A DNA stretch of 64,000 bases from Pollenia angustigena (lineage: Eukaryota; Arthropoda; Insecta; Diptera; Polleniidae), in contig OV884059.1 of the NCBI GenBank assembly GCA_930367215.1, positions 72,883,393 to 72,947,392 on the forward strand. The letters are read 5' to 3'. The translations under genes and the position numbers were made by a program. Positions 44,772 through 54,110 of this stretch are shown here, one piece after another. The notes beneath the pieces are model-generated. The model did no database searches. It was not told the origin of the DNA and saw only the letters and a list, made by a program, of their open reading frames with translations. Position 1 is the first letter of the stretch, and the number at the start of each line of letters is the position of its first letter.

Positions 44772-45004
44772 AGAATTGATTGGAACTTGTTATTAAAAGA
44801 ATTACTTTAGCTTCACTGTCAGTAGGAAAAACTTCGCAAGTTTCTGTCAATATAATTGAGGTATCTTGGGCACGAAGTGTGAGATCCTTCCTCAATTATG
44901 ATTCGGATAAGCTCGCCTCGCTTGTCACTTGTAAGATTTTTATGCAGGCTATAAAATTCTAGGATGTAATTGCCAATAAATGACTCAGCCAACAACGAAA
45001 CCAA
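44772..45004 (-). pseudogene. Unidentified protein fragment cut by Jockey-B
   Basis: Frames read FIGNYILEFYSLHKNLTSDK and RGELIRIIIEE, then after a frameshift TCEVFPTDSEAKVILL. The pattern (basic helix, then ...FPTE/D...) resembles N-terminal regions of uncharacterised insect proteins, but I cannot name a family. Jockey-B copy 2 truncates it. Possibly the same gene or element as the frame at 39.2-39.6 kb. Confidence 0.3.
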
Positions 45005-45055
45005 ACCATAGATATATAAAAATATGAAACGAACATCTATCTATCTATATATATA

Positions 45056-46096
45056 ATAAGTAATAGTGCTATATTCGGCTGTGCCGAGTCTTATATACCC
45101 TTCACCATTGTTTGAGCAGAATACAGAGCAACTAGACAACAACTAAATAAAACTGGTAAATATTTTTTTTTTTAAATAAGAGTCAACCGGTTTTGAACTT
45201 CGCTTTTCATAAGGGCCCAGAATATATATACTTTATAGGGTGTAGGGTCAATATTGTAGAAATTACAGTTATATATACCTTTTTTACCTTCGGTGAAGGG
45301 TATAAAAAGAGTAATTTTCGGGAATTCAGGAGTCTAATCACCGCATTCGATACTATCGTATCGAATAAACTATTGAATTTTTTTGCATACGATAGACACT
45401 GGCGTATCGAATGAAAACTCAATAAATGTAATGTCGAGTTACTCGATGTCGAATGCTATTATTTCAAATTTAATACATTTCATTCGATATCGAGTTTCAA
45501 GATTCCAAAATAAATAATTTCGATCAATTTTGATCGATATCGTATGCGGTGATTAGACCCCACTATTTCGGTTATAACTCATAAAAATTTCCGATATTTT
45601 GGTATATAAGTCATATCCATAGGACGTATAGCAGGTTATACAATTTTTAATTTGTTTTGTACGGGAGGTACCACGCCCACTTCTCCAATCCCGCCCACAT
45701 TTTGTAGGATGGTGTGTATTGGCAACCTAAATGTGTGTACCTAATTTGGAAACTTTGGCTCTTGCCGTTCTCAAGATATACAGAAATAAAAAAATACAAC
45801 AACAACAAAGGATTTTTGGAAAAATTTAGAGGTAGTCGTGGTTTTTTGCTCATATCTCCGTCATTTTTGGACCGATCTGGCTGACTTTCAATAGCAAACT
45901 TAAACGGAGTATATGTGGCATAAATATACATCAACCTAGTCCACATAATTTCTGGGGTTTTCGGAAAACCCATTTCAACAAACACACGGACAGACGGACA
46001 ACCGGATTTGAACTTCGCTTTTCATAAGGACCCAGAATATATATACTTTATAGGGTATAGGATCAATATTATACCCTCTTACCTTCGGTGAAGGGT
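45056..46096. repeat. Family D, longest copy, 1.04 kb
   Basis: Left end AAGTAATAGTGCTATATTCG with the palindrome TTCGGCTGTGCCGAG, then TATATACCCTTCACC; right end ACCTTCGGTGAAGGGTATA. Internal blocks: AGAATATATATACTTTATAG (twice), CCACGCCCACTTCTCC and AACTTTGGCTCTTGCCGTTC. A MITE P copy is inserted at 45329. No protein. I do not assign a superfamily. Confidence 0.75.
45329..45561. mobile_element. MITE P, full copy
   Basis: GGAGTCTAATCACCGCATTC on the left, TATGCGGTGATTAGACCCC on the right, with ATTCGATATCGAG motifs inside. Flanks CAG and CAC are near the CAG duplication seen at 57.67 kb. Confidence 0.8.
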
Positions 46097-46299
46097 ATAA
46101 AAATGAAAAATGTTTGTATGTTTGTTTGTTTGATTGTTTGTTTGTATGTTGGCTTATAGACTCCTAAACTACTGAACCGATTTTCCTGAACTGTAGCATC
46201 ACGTGAGCCCTAAAAATATAATAGGCTACTTATTTTTTCGATAGGGGCAGGGGAATTGGTACCCCCCATTGGTTGCCAATATTAAATATCGCATATCTT

Positions 46300-46980
46300 A
46301 AGGGCCGCTTCACGCATTTTGTTGAACTTTTGGTAGTAAAATCTTCTGAGCCCCAAAATTGAAATAAAGTAGCAGCGGGGGAAGTGGTTTCTCCCATAGG
46401 ACGCCAATGTTTAATATGGCATATCTTAAGAACTGTTATAGTGAGAATGTTTAAACTTTGTAGAAGTCACTTTTATGGCATACTACACTATTGAAAATGA
46501 AAATAAAGCAGGTAGGCGCAGGGGGGAAATACCTTCCATAGGATGCATATATTAAATATCGCTCAACTGAGGAACTATTAAAGGGAGAGTCTTCAAACGT
46601 GGTTAAAGCTACTATAATGGTAAACTATAAATATCAATATAAAAATGGGCGTGGTTGACAGAGGAGGAGCATTACCCCTCGTATATAGAAATTTAATTAA
46701 GAGCCGCTGCACGCTTTTTGTTTAACTTTTGGTAGTAGGATATTCTGAGCCCAAAAATTCAAATAAAATAGCAGCGGTGGAAGTGGTACCAACCATAGGA
46801 CGCCAATTTTTAATATCGCATATCTTAAGAACTGTTATAGGGAGAATGTTCAAATTTTGTAGAAGTCACTCTTATGGTATACTACACTATTGAACATAAA
46901 AAATAGAGCGGAAAGGCGCAGGGGGGAAAACCTTCCATAGGATGCATATATTAAATATCTCTCAACTGAAGAAGTAGTTA
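46300..46980. repeat. Two tandem copies of a roughly 400-bp unit in Helitron-like element 2
   Basis: GCCGCTTCACGC...CTTTTGGTAGTA near 46302 recurs near 46702, and GTAGAAGTCACT, GGCGCAGGGGGGAA and CCATAGGATGCATATATTAA recur in the same order at the same spacing. Confidence 0.8.
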
Positions 46981-47014
46981 AAGCAGTGTAGCGAAGCGCA
47001 CCGGTTTAAGCTAG

Positions 47015-47698
47015 TATAGTATATATGTAATCTTTTTAAATTGTAAACTTTAAAACTAGAAGCTACGACTCTTACCTTATCTTGAGTTTACTGAAGAAGT
47101 TGGTGTGGAAAATATATCCTTACAATTTTTCAGCCATTCACCTACATTTGATGGCATTGAAAGCGTATCTTCGTCTTTTCCAAACTAAATTTAAACTTAT
47201 TAGTTTTTTTATTTTTTTCCTTTTTTGGTTATTACCTCTTTCTTTTTCCTCGCAAACAACTTTTCACGAAACTCCATTTTAAGTCCCAGAGGAGGGATCG
47301 CTTTTTGTACGTCTTCTTTCTTCATATATTGCATACTTTTAAAAGTCACTTTTGAGTCTGAAACAAATGAATTAAATGTCCAATAACAGGTGGTGAAATA
47401 AATTAAGGTTTTTAATCAATTTTTATTTGCACATATTTCTTTTAATATTATCGTGTCCTTAACTGTTTATGTATAAGTAAGAATGCGTATTAACCCTTGA
47501 GAAACATGAAAACAGACTCTATTTGGAAATCTCGTAGGAGGTTTTTTAATAATGCGTCGTCTGACAACTCCGATGCAATTTCCTCCGGCGTCCATTTGCC
47601 AGCGGTAATAAATAATTTAATATTTCTTTTTACTTTTTTTCTAAATACGTCGTTCAACGTCTTGCAATTTATTACACAACACGCTTTAACTTTAAAAA
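47015..47698. other. No gene recognised
   Basis: Short frames at 47082-47282 and 47497-47790 have no recognisable motif. The second overlaps tandem palindromes. Confidence 0.4.
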
Positions 47699-47832
47699 TA
47701 TATTCTTACATTCAAGAATACGATCTTAAAATTAAGATAACGTTCTTGATTTTAAGAATGTGTTCTTACAGCTTAAGACCACGTTCTTAAATTGAAGAAT
47801 ACGATCTTAAAATTAAGGTTACGCTCTTGATT
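47699..47832. repeat. Tandem array of 20-21-bp palindromic units
   Basis: About seven adjacent units of the form CGTTCTTAAATTTAAGAATA (variants CGATCTTAAAATTAAGATAA, TGTTCTTACAGCTTAAGACC). Each is an imperfect palindrome. The array ends at a family D terminus. Confidence 0.8.
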
Positions 47833-48136
47833 TTTATACCATTCACCGAAGGTAAATGGGTTTTCCGAAAACCCCAGAAATGATGTGGACTAGGTTGATG
47901 TATATTTATGTCACATATACTCCGTTTAAGTTTGCTATTGAAAAAATTTTGGTGAATAAAAGTATTTCCCTATTTCGGTTCACAACTCAAATAAGTTGAT
48001 TTGTAATTTTTTATTATGGTTTACAACTTTGCTATTGCGGTGAACAAAAACATCAAAAGTAATTACAACTCAACTGTGTGAGTTGTGGACAGTAAACGGG
48101 CCCTATTTCATTTTAATGATATTCAAATAACGTTCA

Positions 48137-48212
48137 TTCAAGGTTCAGTTGTCTAGGGGGTGTGTTAAGTTAGAAGCTGTGATTTCCCTGGTTCGAATCT
48201 TGGTTTTTTAAA
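48137..48212 (+). repeat. tRNA-like sequence (probable SINE or tRNA relic)
   Basis: GTTGTCTAGGGGGTGTGTTA resembles a D arm/A box, and CTGGTTCGAATCTTGG resembles the T loop/B box about 36 bp further on. The T stem does not pair fully and I cannot fold a cloverleaf. Not a functional tRNA as read. Confidence 0.4.
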
Positions 48213-49850
48213 AAGAAAAAATTTTTTTTTTAATATTTTTATTTTTTTATGTTTTAAAAACGATTTAAAAAAATAGTTACCAGTTTTCGCTTTTTAAATT
48301 TAATTTATAATAATGAAGTTTTAAGTATAGTAAATATGTATGTATATGTAAAAACTATTTAGTTTTTGTCTAGTTGCTCTCTATTGTTCCGGGTGGTTCA
48401 AAACTTTCTACTTGTTTACTTTTATACTTGATTTAAATTTGAATTCAATAGGTTTTTTTAATTTAGTTGCCTTTGGTTTTGGAAATTATTTTGCATTGAT
48501 ATATTGTTTTAATATTTTGTTTTATTAAGAATTTCAGGTATTACTTGTTTAGGAAAACAAAATTGTAACGGGTAGGCCATTCTTTTGGAAATAAAATTTT
48601 GTGTATTTTTTTTGTGACTGGGGGGGGAAAAAAGGAGGAAATAGTTGGGTCTTGAAGTGAACGTGTGATTTTTTTTTGTTGAAATAAAAATTGAAGAAAG
48701 AGAATTTTATATTGAGGAATATTGGATATGATAAATTTTGTTTTTAAAATAAAAAAAAAGGAATATTGAGAAAAAAATAAATAAAATTTAAATAAAGGAA
48801 AAATATACAAACTTGTAGGAAAACAAGCAAAAAAAGAACAAAATAAAATTTGAAAAAAAAACAAAACGATAACGTGATAACCAAAAGAGCTTTTGGAAAT
48901 TAAAAATAAAAAAATAAAACTGCCTAGCAGTTTAAATAAATCCAATAAAATATAACTTTTAGTGCTGAAACAGGAAGAAAAAAAAACAAAAAGAATATAA
49001 TTTTTCAAAAAGCCAATTAATATCTGGGTCTTATGGATCAACTGAAGTATATTATATGAATCGTGGAAGAAAATTACTTAAAAACTTTACACTAATTAAC
49101 TGTTTGAATTAATTTAAATCATGTCAAATTTGGGACTTGCGTTTATCTGTTTGGTGAATAACTATGTATGAAATAAACAAATATAAAGTACTTTCTTTTG
49201 ACGGATTTATTCGCTTTTAATTTTTAATTGTGTTCTTCGTTATTATTTGAATTAATTGGAATTATGAAATTATTATTAATTTTTTTTTTGTGTTGTTAAT
49301 TTTTTTTATATATGTATATACAATAACGTCTTCAAATTTTTAAGAATGTTTGTGAAACGCTGATATGTACATATCATCGTGGGACCAAGTTGTATAAGTT
49401 ATGCACCTATTGTTAATTTAAATTTTGATTTCCATTTGTTTTTAAATCAATTTTTTTTTGTTACATTACTGCTCGATTGTTATTAACATTGTATAGAAGC
49501 AACGGTGCAAGAAAATTTTGAAAATTAGTTAGTTAACCCTTATGAACATTTTAATAAAAATTGTTATGCATTTTGAATGAACATAAGAAGAATGGTATAC
49601 TGAATTATTTAATTTGGGTTGTGAAGTGAAAGGGATAAATGATATAGAGTTGTAGTAAAGTTAAAAGATTTCGGGATTATATTCAAAAATTCTGTGAATA
49701 TAATCATGGTGGTATTTTAATATCAAAGGGGTGGGCTAGAATGGGTTGACCATCTAACCCAAAACAAGTATTCAAATCAGTAAGGAAATAATTGATAAGA
49801 ACCCAAAAGTTTTGTTGTTGGAAATCAATGACGTTACAGTATTCTGCTCG
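48213..49850. other. Low-complexity AT-rich sequence
   Basis: A-rich runs at 48580-49020 create an artificial 166-codon minus-strand frame of Phe/Leu/Lys/Ile. No domain, repeat boundary or RNA gene seen. Confidence 0.5.
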
Positions 49851-50209
49851 CACAATGGTGAAGGGCATATAAGATTTGGAAAAGCCGAATACAGCACTCT
49901 TACTTGTTAGAATTAAATCTTACTGACCAATTTTTAAGATTGAAATCTGAAGATTTCTGCAATCTAAATTCAAGAATTTTGTTCTTTAGTTTAGATCGTC
50001 ATTTTTCTCTTAGTGTATGTATAGAAAATTTTAAAGTTTAAAATAACTTTTATTTGTTTTAATTAAGAAATTGCAGCATTATTGTTGATTAAGTTGTAAA
50101 ATACTCACGTTTCTCTTAATATTCGTTGAGCTGCACTTTGATCATTACAAAATAAAATACAGTTTACTCAATTTTATGAAAAAGATACTAACGATGCTTA
50201 AATAATAAA

Positions 50210-50331
50210 CAATACACCTGAATACACAAAAAATCCGGTAACATCTGAAGGTTTTAGAAAGTCAGAAGAGCAAACATAACATAATATAACTGTATATTTC
50301 TTAATTGCCTCTTATATACTCAGGTGTATTG
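50210..50331. mobile_element. Small MITE-like inverted repeat, 122 bp
   Basis: CAATACACCTGAATAC on the left, GTATATAC...TACTCAGGTGTATTG on the right. No target duplication found. Confidence 0.45.
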
Positions 50332-50515
50332 GAAAACCAAAAAACGTTACTAATTCATCAAGGTTAGAAACATATAGTCAACTGTTTAGCTTTACTGTTG
50401 AAAAAACTGAAATTTTTTTGGACAAATTTCGGTTTTTTCCACTTGAATTTTTACTTTGAAAGGCAAAACTTTTATGAAAGTCTTAAATAATTTTTTTTTT
50501 TTTTAAGAACAAACT

Positions 50516-50563
50516 TATGTGTAGTTTACATATAAGGCGCTCGTGTTCTATAAACTACACATA
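50516..50563. repeat. Hairpin with 13-bp arms
   Basis: TATGTGTAGTTTA and TAAACTACACATA around a 22-nt loop. Isolated; may be a very short MITE remnant. Confidence 0.6.
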
Positions 50564-50631
50564 ATACATTTTGTTTATTTCTATACCCACAATGCAGTAA
50601 GTATTTTTGTTTTTGTAAACCAATCGGTTCA

Positions 50632-50818
50632 GGGGTCTAATTACCGCATACGATATGGAGCAAAATTGATCGAAATTTTTTATTTTGGTATCATGGCTCT
50701 CGATATCGAATGGAATGTATCGTAATTTGAGATAAAAGCATTCGATATCGAGTAACCAAAGACATTTAATCTCTCGAGTTTTCATTCGATACGTCAGTGT
50801 CTATTGTATGGAGAATCC
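50632..50818. mobile_element. MITE P, copy missing one outer end
   Basis: Starts GGGGTCTAATTACCGCATAC after CAG. Its inner part matches 45.38-45.56 kb inverted, but it ends at GTGTCTATTGTATGGAG, where the other copies continue for about 50 bp. It adjoins the 3-prime part of LINE-C unit 2. Confidence 0.7.
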
Positions 50819-51432
50819 AATTTTGAATCGATCTATAGATGTCATCGGATCCGGTTGGTTGGCTAACTGTTAATGTCAACCTTGTGCGCAAAATGGACAA
50901 GGTCGCAATTTTACAGATAATTTGATGAAATCTGGCAAATGTATTTTAATTGTCGTAATGAACAAGCTTTTTAAATGGTGAGAAACGGTCCATCATTTCC
51001 CATAGCCCACATCAAAGCTTATTGCCTTTGGCCCAAAGAACTCTTATATAAGGCATTACATCTTAACACAATTATACCCAAACCACAATAATGGAGAGGG
51101 TATAATGCATTTGTGCTGATGTTTGTAGCCCTTAAAATATTAGATCAACCTTTAAGTACACCGATCGTTTTAGAATCCCGTTCTGTCCTCTTAGGTCCAA
51201 TAATTAACATAAGTCCTATATAAGCCCCCATCCTTAAATCTCATACAGATGACGATATCTAAATAATATTCGACACAAAGAACTTGTACATGAATCTTAA
51301 CCTTTTTTTTGTCTTAGGACCAGCACTCCGGGGATGACCCCTACTTTTGCATTGCATCGTGTTGGAACTAGGAAAAATAGTGGGAAGAAGGATAGAGGGA
51401 GTAGTGTTTGTGAACATTCGATTTTAACTTAA

Positions 51433-52520
51433 TCATTTTGTAAGTGAGAGGGAAGACTTCTGTAGGAAGGTTATTCCACATACGAACGAATTCTGTCTGT
51501 AATGCGTTGTACGATTCACCTGCCAATCGACCACATAAGGATGGGTCTTAAAAAAAAGACGTGTATTACGAGCAAACGTACGGGTTTCGGGAACCAGATC
51601 CCTAATTTCGTCAGAACAAATCCCATTGTAGTAACGATAAAACAGGCAAATACAACCCACGTTGCTCAAGGGTGCCAATAGAATAAGATACCCTGCTGTC
51701 ACCAATGAGGACCTTCACCCTCTCCTGCACTCGGTCGAGAAGCTCCAAAGTAGACTTTGAAGCACCGGCCCACATATAAGAGTTGTATTCCATACGCGGT
51801 CGGATATAGGCGGTATAAATAGTAAGGAGATCAGATGGAGTGAAGTATATCTTACACCGTCTTAGAAAACCGAGGCAGTTGCATGCTTCTTTCGACATTG
51901 CATTGTATCCTCATGCCCAGAACATCGCGAGATTCTGATTCCTCAATAATTATGCCACCCATATATACAGATGAGGCACCTTGATTTGTCGCGCGTTTGT
52001 GCGTCAGCACGCAACATTGGGTTTTTCGGGCATTTAAATCGACCCCATTCCGAGACTATGTCAAGGTCTCGGCCATGCGAAACATTCATATTCTGCCTCA
52101 TAGCACCAAAATCGGATACGCTTGGTCTGCATTCGAGTGAGTACGAATGTCAAAGGTTGCTGTCATCCGCAAATGAAAAGATAGGGTTGAAAGTTTGACG
52201 TAGGAGGTCATTTAGATAGATAAGAAATAGAGTAGGTGAAAGATCGTATAGTGCGATCTCTGAGAAAACTTGATATAAATCGAACCAAATTCAAAAAGTT
52301 TTGACAAGAGTGCACCATGCCAGACTCTGTCGAATGCCTTGAAAATATCTTTAGCAATTACCTTACTTTCGCCAAAATTGTGAATAAAACGGCACCATTT
52401 TTCCGATAACAAAGCTAGTAAGTCTCCAGTAGAGCGACCTCTATGAAAGCCATACTCCATAACTTTGGAAAGTGCCGAACAAATAACAATTGGGCGGCGA
52501 TTTTCAGGGTTATTAGCCAT
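51433..52520 (-). pseudogene. Reverse transcriptase of LINE-C, unit 2, broken
   Basis: Reads MANNPENRRPIVICSALSKV, GFHRGRSTGDLLALLSEKW and DIFKAFDRVWHGALLSK. It then shows the same junction SQRSHYTIF as unit 1, so the GVPQGS segment is missing here too. The FADDSNL box is intact near 52165, unlike unit 1. The tail has GFLRRCKIYFTPSDLLTIY and YIRPRMEYNSYMWAGASKST. Confidence 0.85.
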
Positions 52521-52663
52521 TCCTTTTTTAGGAATTGGCGTTACGTTAGCAACTTTCTAGCATAACTTTGGAAAGTGCCGAACAAATTGCAATTGGGCGG
52601 CGACTTTCAGGGTTATTAGCCATTCCTTTTTTAGGAATTGGCGTTACGTTAGCAACTTTCTAG
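52458..52663. repeat. 103-bp tandem duplication inside LINE-C unit 2
   Basis: CATAACTTTGGAAAGTGCCG recurs at 52458 and 52561 and the units differ at only a few bases. Unit 1 has a single copy, so the duplication is recent. Confidence 0.9.
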
Positions 52664-52694
52664 CAGACTGGAAATGCCGCGGCACGGTATAAAG

Positions 52695-53586
52695 TATTGC
52701 TGGGAAACTATCGATACTATCGATAGTCTTAAACTATCGAAAATATCGATAGGAAAAATATCAATATCGATATTATTATGACTTAAAATACAGCTATGAA
52801 GACATGTTACAGAGCTATACACACACAGTTTTTTGCCGCAAGTTTTTACTTGCTAGTATTAATTTGCGCAGAATTACAGCAATGAATACAAACAGCAGGA
52901 ATGGCAGGTGGTATGAATTGCTTAGCTGTGCTTTTTTTACTGCTAACTTAAGGCCTTTATGCCGAAATTTTTATATGTTTACATAAAGACTGAAATGTCA
53001 GATATTTGTATAATGTAAAAAAATCAAATAAAAATGCAATTGCAATTGCGAGCATAGGATAAAACAATGAACGTCCAGAGGAAAAATCCGCTGGATTGAT
53101 TACCTTTTGGGTTGAGAATCAAATCCAATTTGGATCATTATCTAAAGTTGCAATAAAATATCTTATAATCGCTGTTACTTTGGTTTCTTCAGAAAGGTGC
53201 TTATCAGCATCACAATTTTTAAAAACTGTCATCTAAAAGAACGTGCGTACATACATTTTTTTTTTTTTTTTTTTTATTTTTTTTAATTCCCTATGCTAAT
53301 CCCCGCGAAGCTTGACACTTGTCTGCAGGAAAGAAACCAGAGTCTCAGGCGGGAATCGAACCCGCAACCCCAGGGTTGATAGACTAGCTCACTACTAGCT
53401 AGCCTACCGGGGCTCAACCGGGGAGGTTCAATAAAGTGAAAAAAACAACTAACTATAGCCTGATAAAAAACTAGTTAAAGTTTTCCTACTTAAGTATAAA
53501 CATTCAGTCGATAGCAATATCGATAGTGAAATCTGAACTATCGATAAATATCGATAGTAGAAAATATCGATAGTATCCCAGCACTA
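52695..53586. mobile_element. hAT-5, copy 2, inverted and internally altered, 892 bp
   Basis: Ends TATTGCTGGGAAACTATCGA and TATCGATAGTATCCCAGCACTA. GTATAAAG (reverse complement of CTTTATAC) lies at 52687-52694; TTGTACAT follows at 53587. The outer parts match 30061-31227 inverted, but about 490 bp of the interior is replaced by a tRNA-derived SINE. Confidence 0.8.
53256..53428 (-). mobile_element. tRNA-derived SINE
   Basis: Minus strand: A-box-like GGTAGGCTAGCTAGTAGTGA, then B box GCGGGTTCGATTCCCGCC (perfect GGTTCGANTCC with a paired stem). A short non-tRNA body (CTGCAGACAAGTGTCAAGC) follows, and an A-rich tail (T run 53256-53284 on plus). It replaces the middle of hAT-5 copy 2. Confidence 0.72.
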
Positions 53587-53594
53587 TTGTACAT

Positions 53595-54110
53595 ATTAAA
53601 ATTCAACGCAAATGTTTTTTATTGCAATCGTAATCACGTTACCGAAATTTTTGGAACTAGCCCATATTTGACCATTGCTTCTCCTGAAAATTGCTTTCAC
53701 TGCCACCAATTTCCTCTAAAAATTCGTATTCAGAAAAAATTTGGCAAAAATTTTATTTGTAGTCATTTTTATATGATTCAAAAATTTTGTGACGGTAGAA
53801 TGACTATCGGTTGCAAATGACCACTCCCGGAAATCACATGTTATATAGGTTATTTTATTTATATAATATTCTTCAAAAATAACGTTCGTCTCGTTCGATG
53901 TAGGCTTTCATATGGTTGGGCTTAACCGACTATACTGTCTTGTTTACGATTTATATTTGTATATTTACGATTTTGCTTCATTTAAGAATTTTCATAAATT
54001 TTAAGAATTTAAACAATTTGCAAAAAAAAAAATTTACCCCCAAATATGCACAAAAATTGTCAAAAGTTTAATGAACGTTAATTAAGAATATAAAAATTTT
54101 ATATACACAG
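53595..54110. other. No gene recognised
   Basis: A 77-codon plus frame at 53587-53820 has no recognisable domain. Confidence 0.4.

Larger units (their letters stand above)
45036..47014 (+). mobile_element. Helitron-like element 2, interrupted by family D
   Basis: Starts TCTATCTATCTATATATA after an A at 45035. It ends GCGCACCGGTTTAAGCTAG at 47014, followed by T, matching the A/T flank and CTAG terminus of the copy at 7.6-9.1 kb. GTTTGTTTGTATG repeats lie near 46110-46150 and an AACTACTGAACCGATTT block at 46170. No Rep/helicase. Identification by termini. Confidence 0.58.
47834..49908. repeat. Family D termini enclosing 1.9 kb of AT-rich sequence
   Basis: The left edge TATACCATTCACCGAAGGTA continues to 47945. 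The right edge GCACAATGGTGAAGGGCATA...GAATACAGCACTCTTACTTG ends at 49906. The middle is unlike other copies, so an insertion or chance pairing of two fragments is possible. Confidence 0.5.
50819..52686 (-). mobile_element. LINE-C tandem unit 2, main part, now inverted
   Basis: On the minus strand it runs from CGTGCCGCGG (52686) through the RT to the same 3-prime non-coding sequence as unit 1 (GGCCAAAGGCAATAAGC, AGCCAACCAACCGGATC). It begins exactly after CTTTATAC, where unit 2 at 30060 stops. Confidence 0.85.

Noticed and set aside
42621..45004. Transib extending to 45.0 kb with Jockey-B inserted in it
   Set aside because: I first read 44.8-45.0 kb as the transposase N-terminus, but the CAACG duplication and matched terminal repeats end the element at 42616.
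48137..48212. Functional tRNA gene
   Set aside because: T stem mismatched, no acceptor stem.
48541..49041. 166-codon minus-strand frame
   Set aside because: Made of Phe, Leu, Lys and Ile from A-rich runs; no domain and no coding-like base composition.
53318..53420. Functional tRNA gene
   Set aside because: The B box is perfect, but the sequence continues into a SINE body and A tail and I could not fold a full cloverleaf with acceptor stem.
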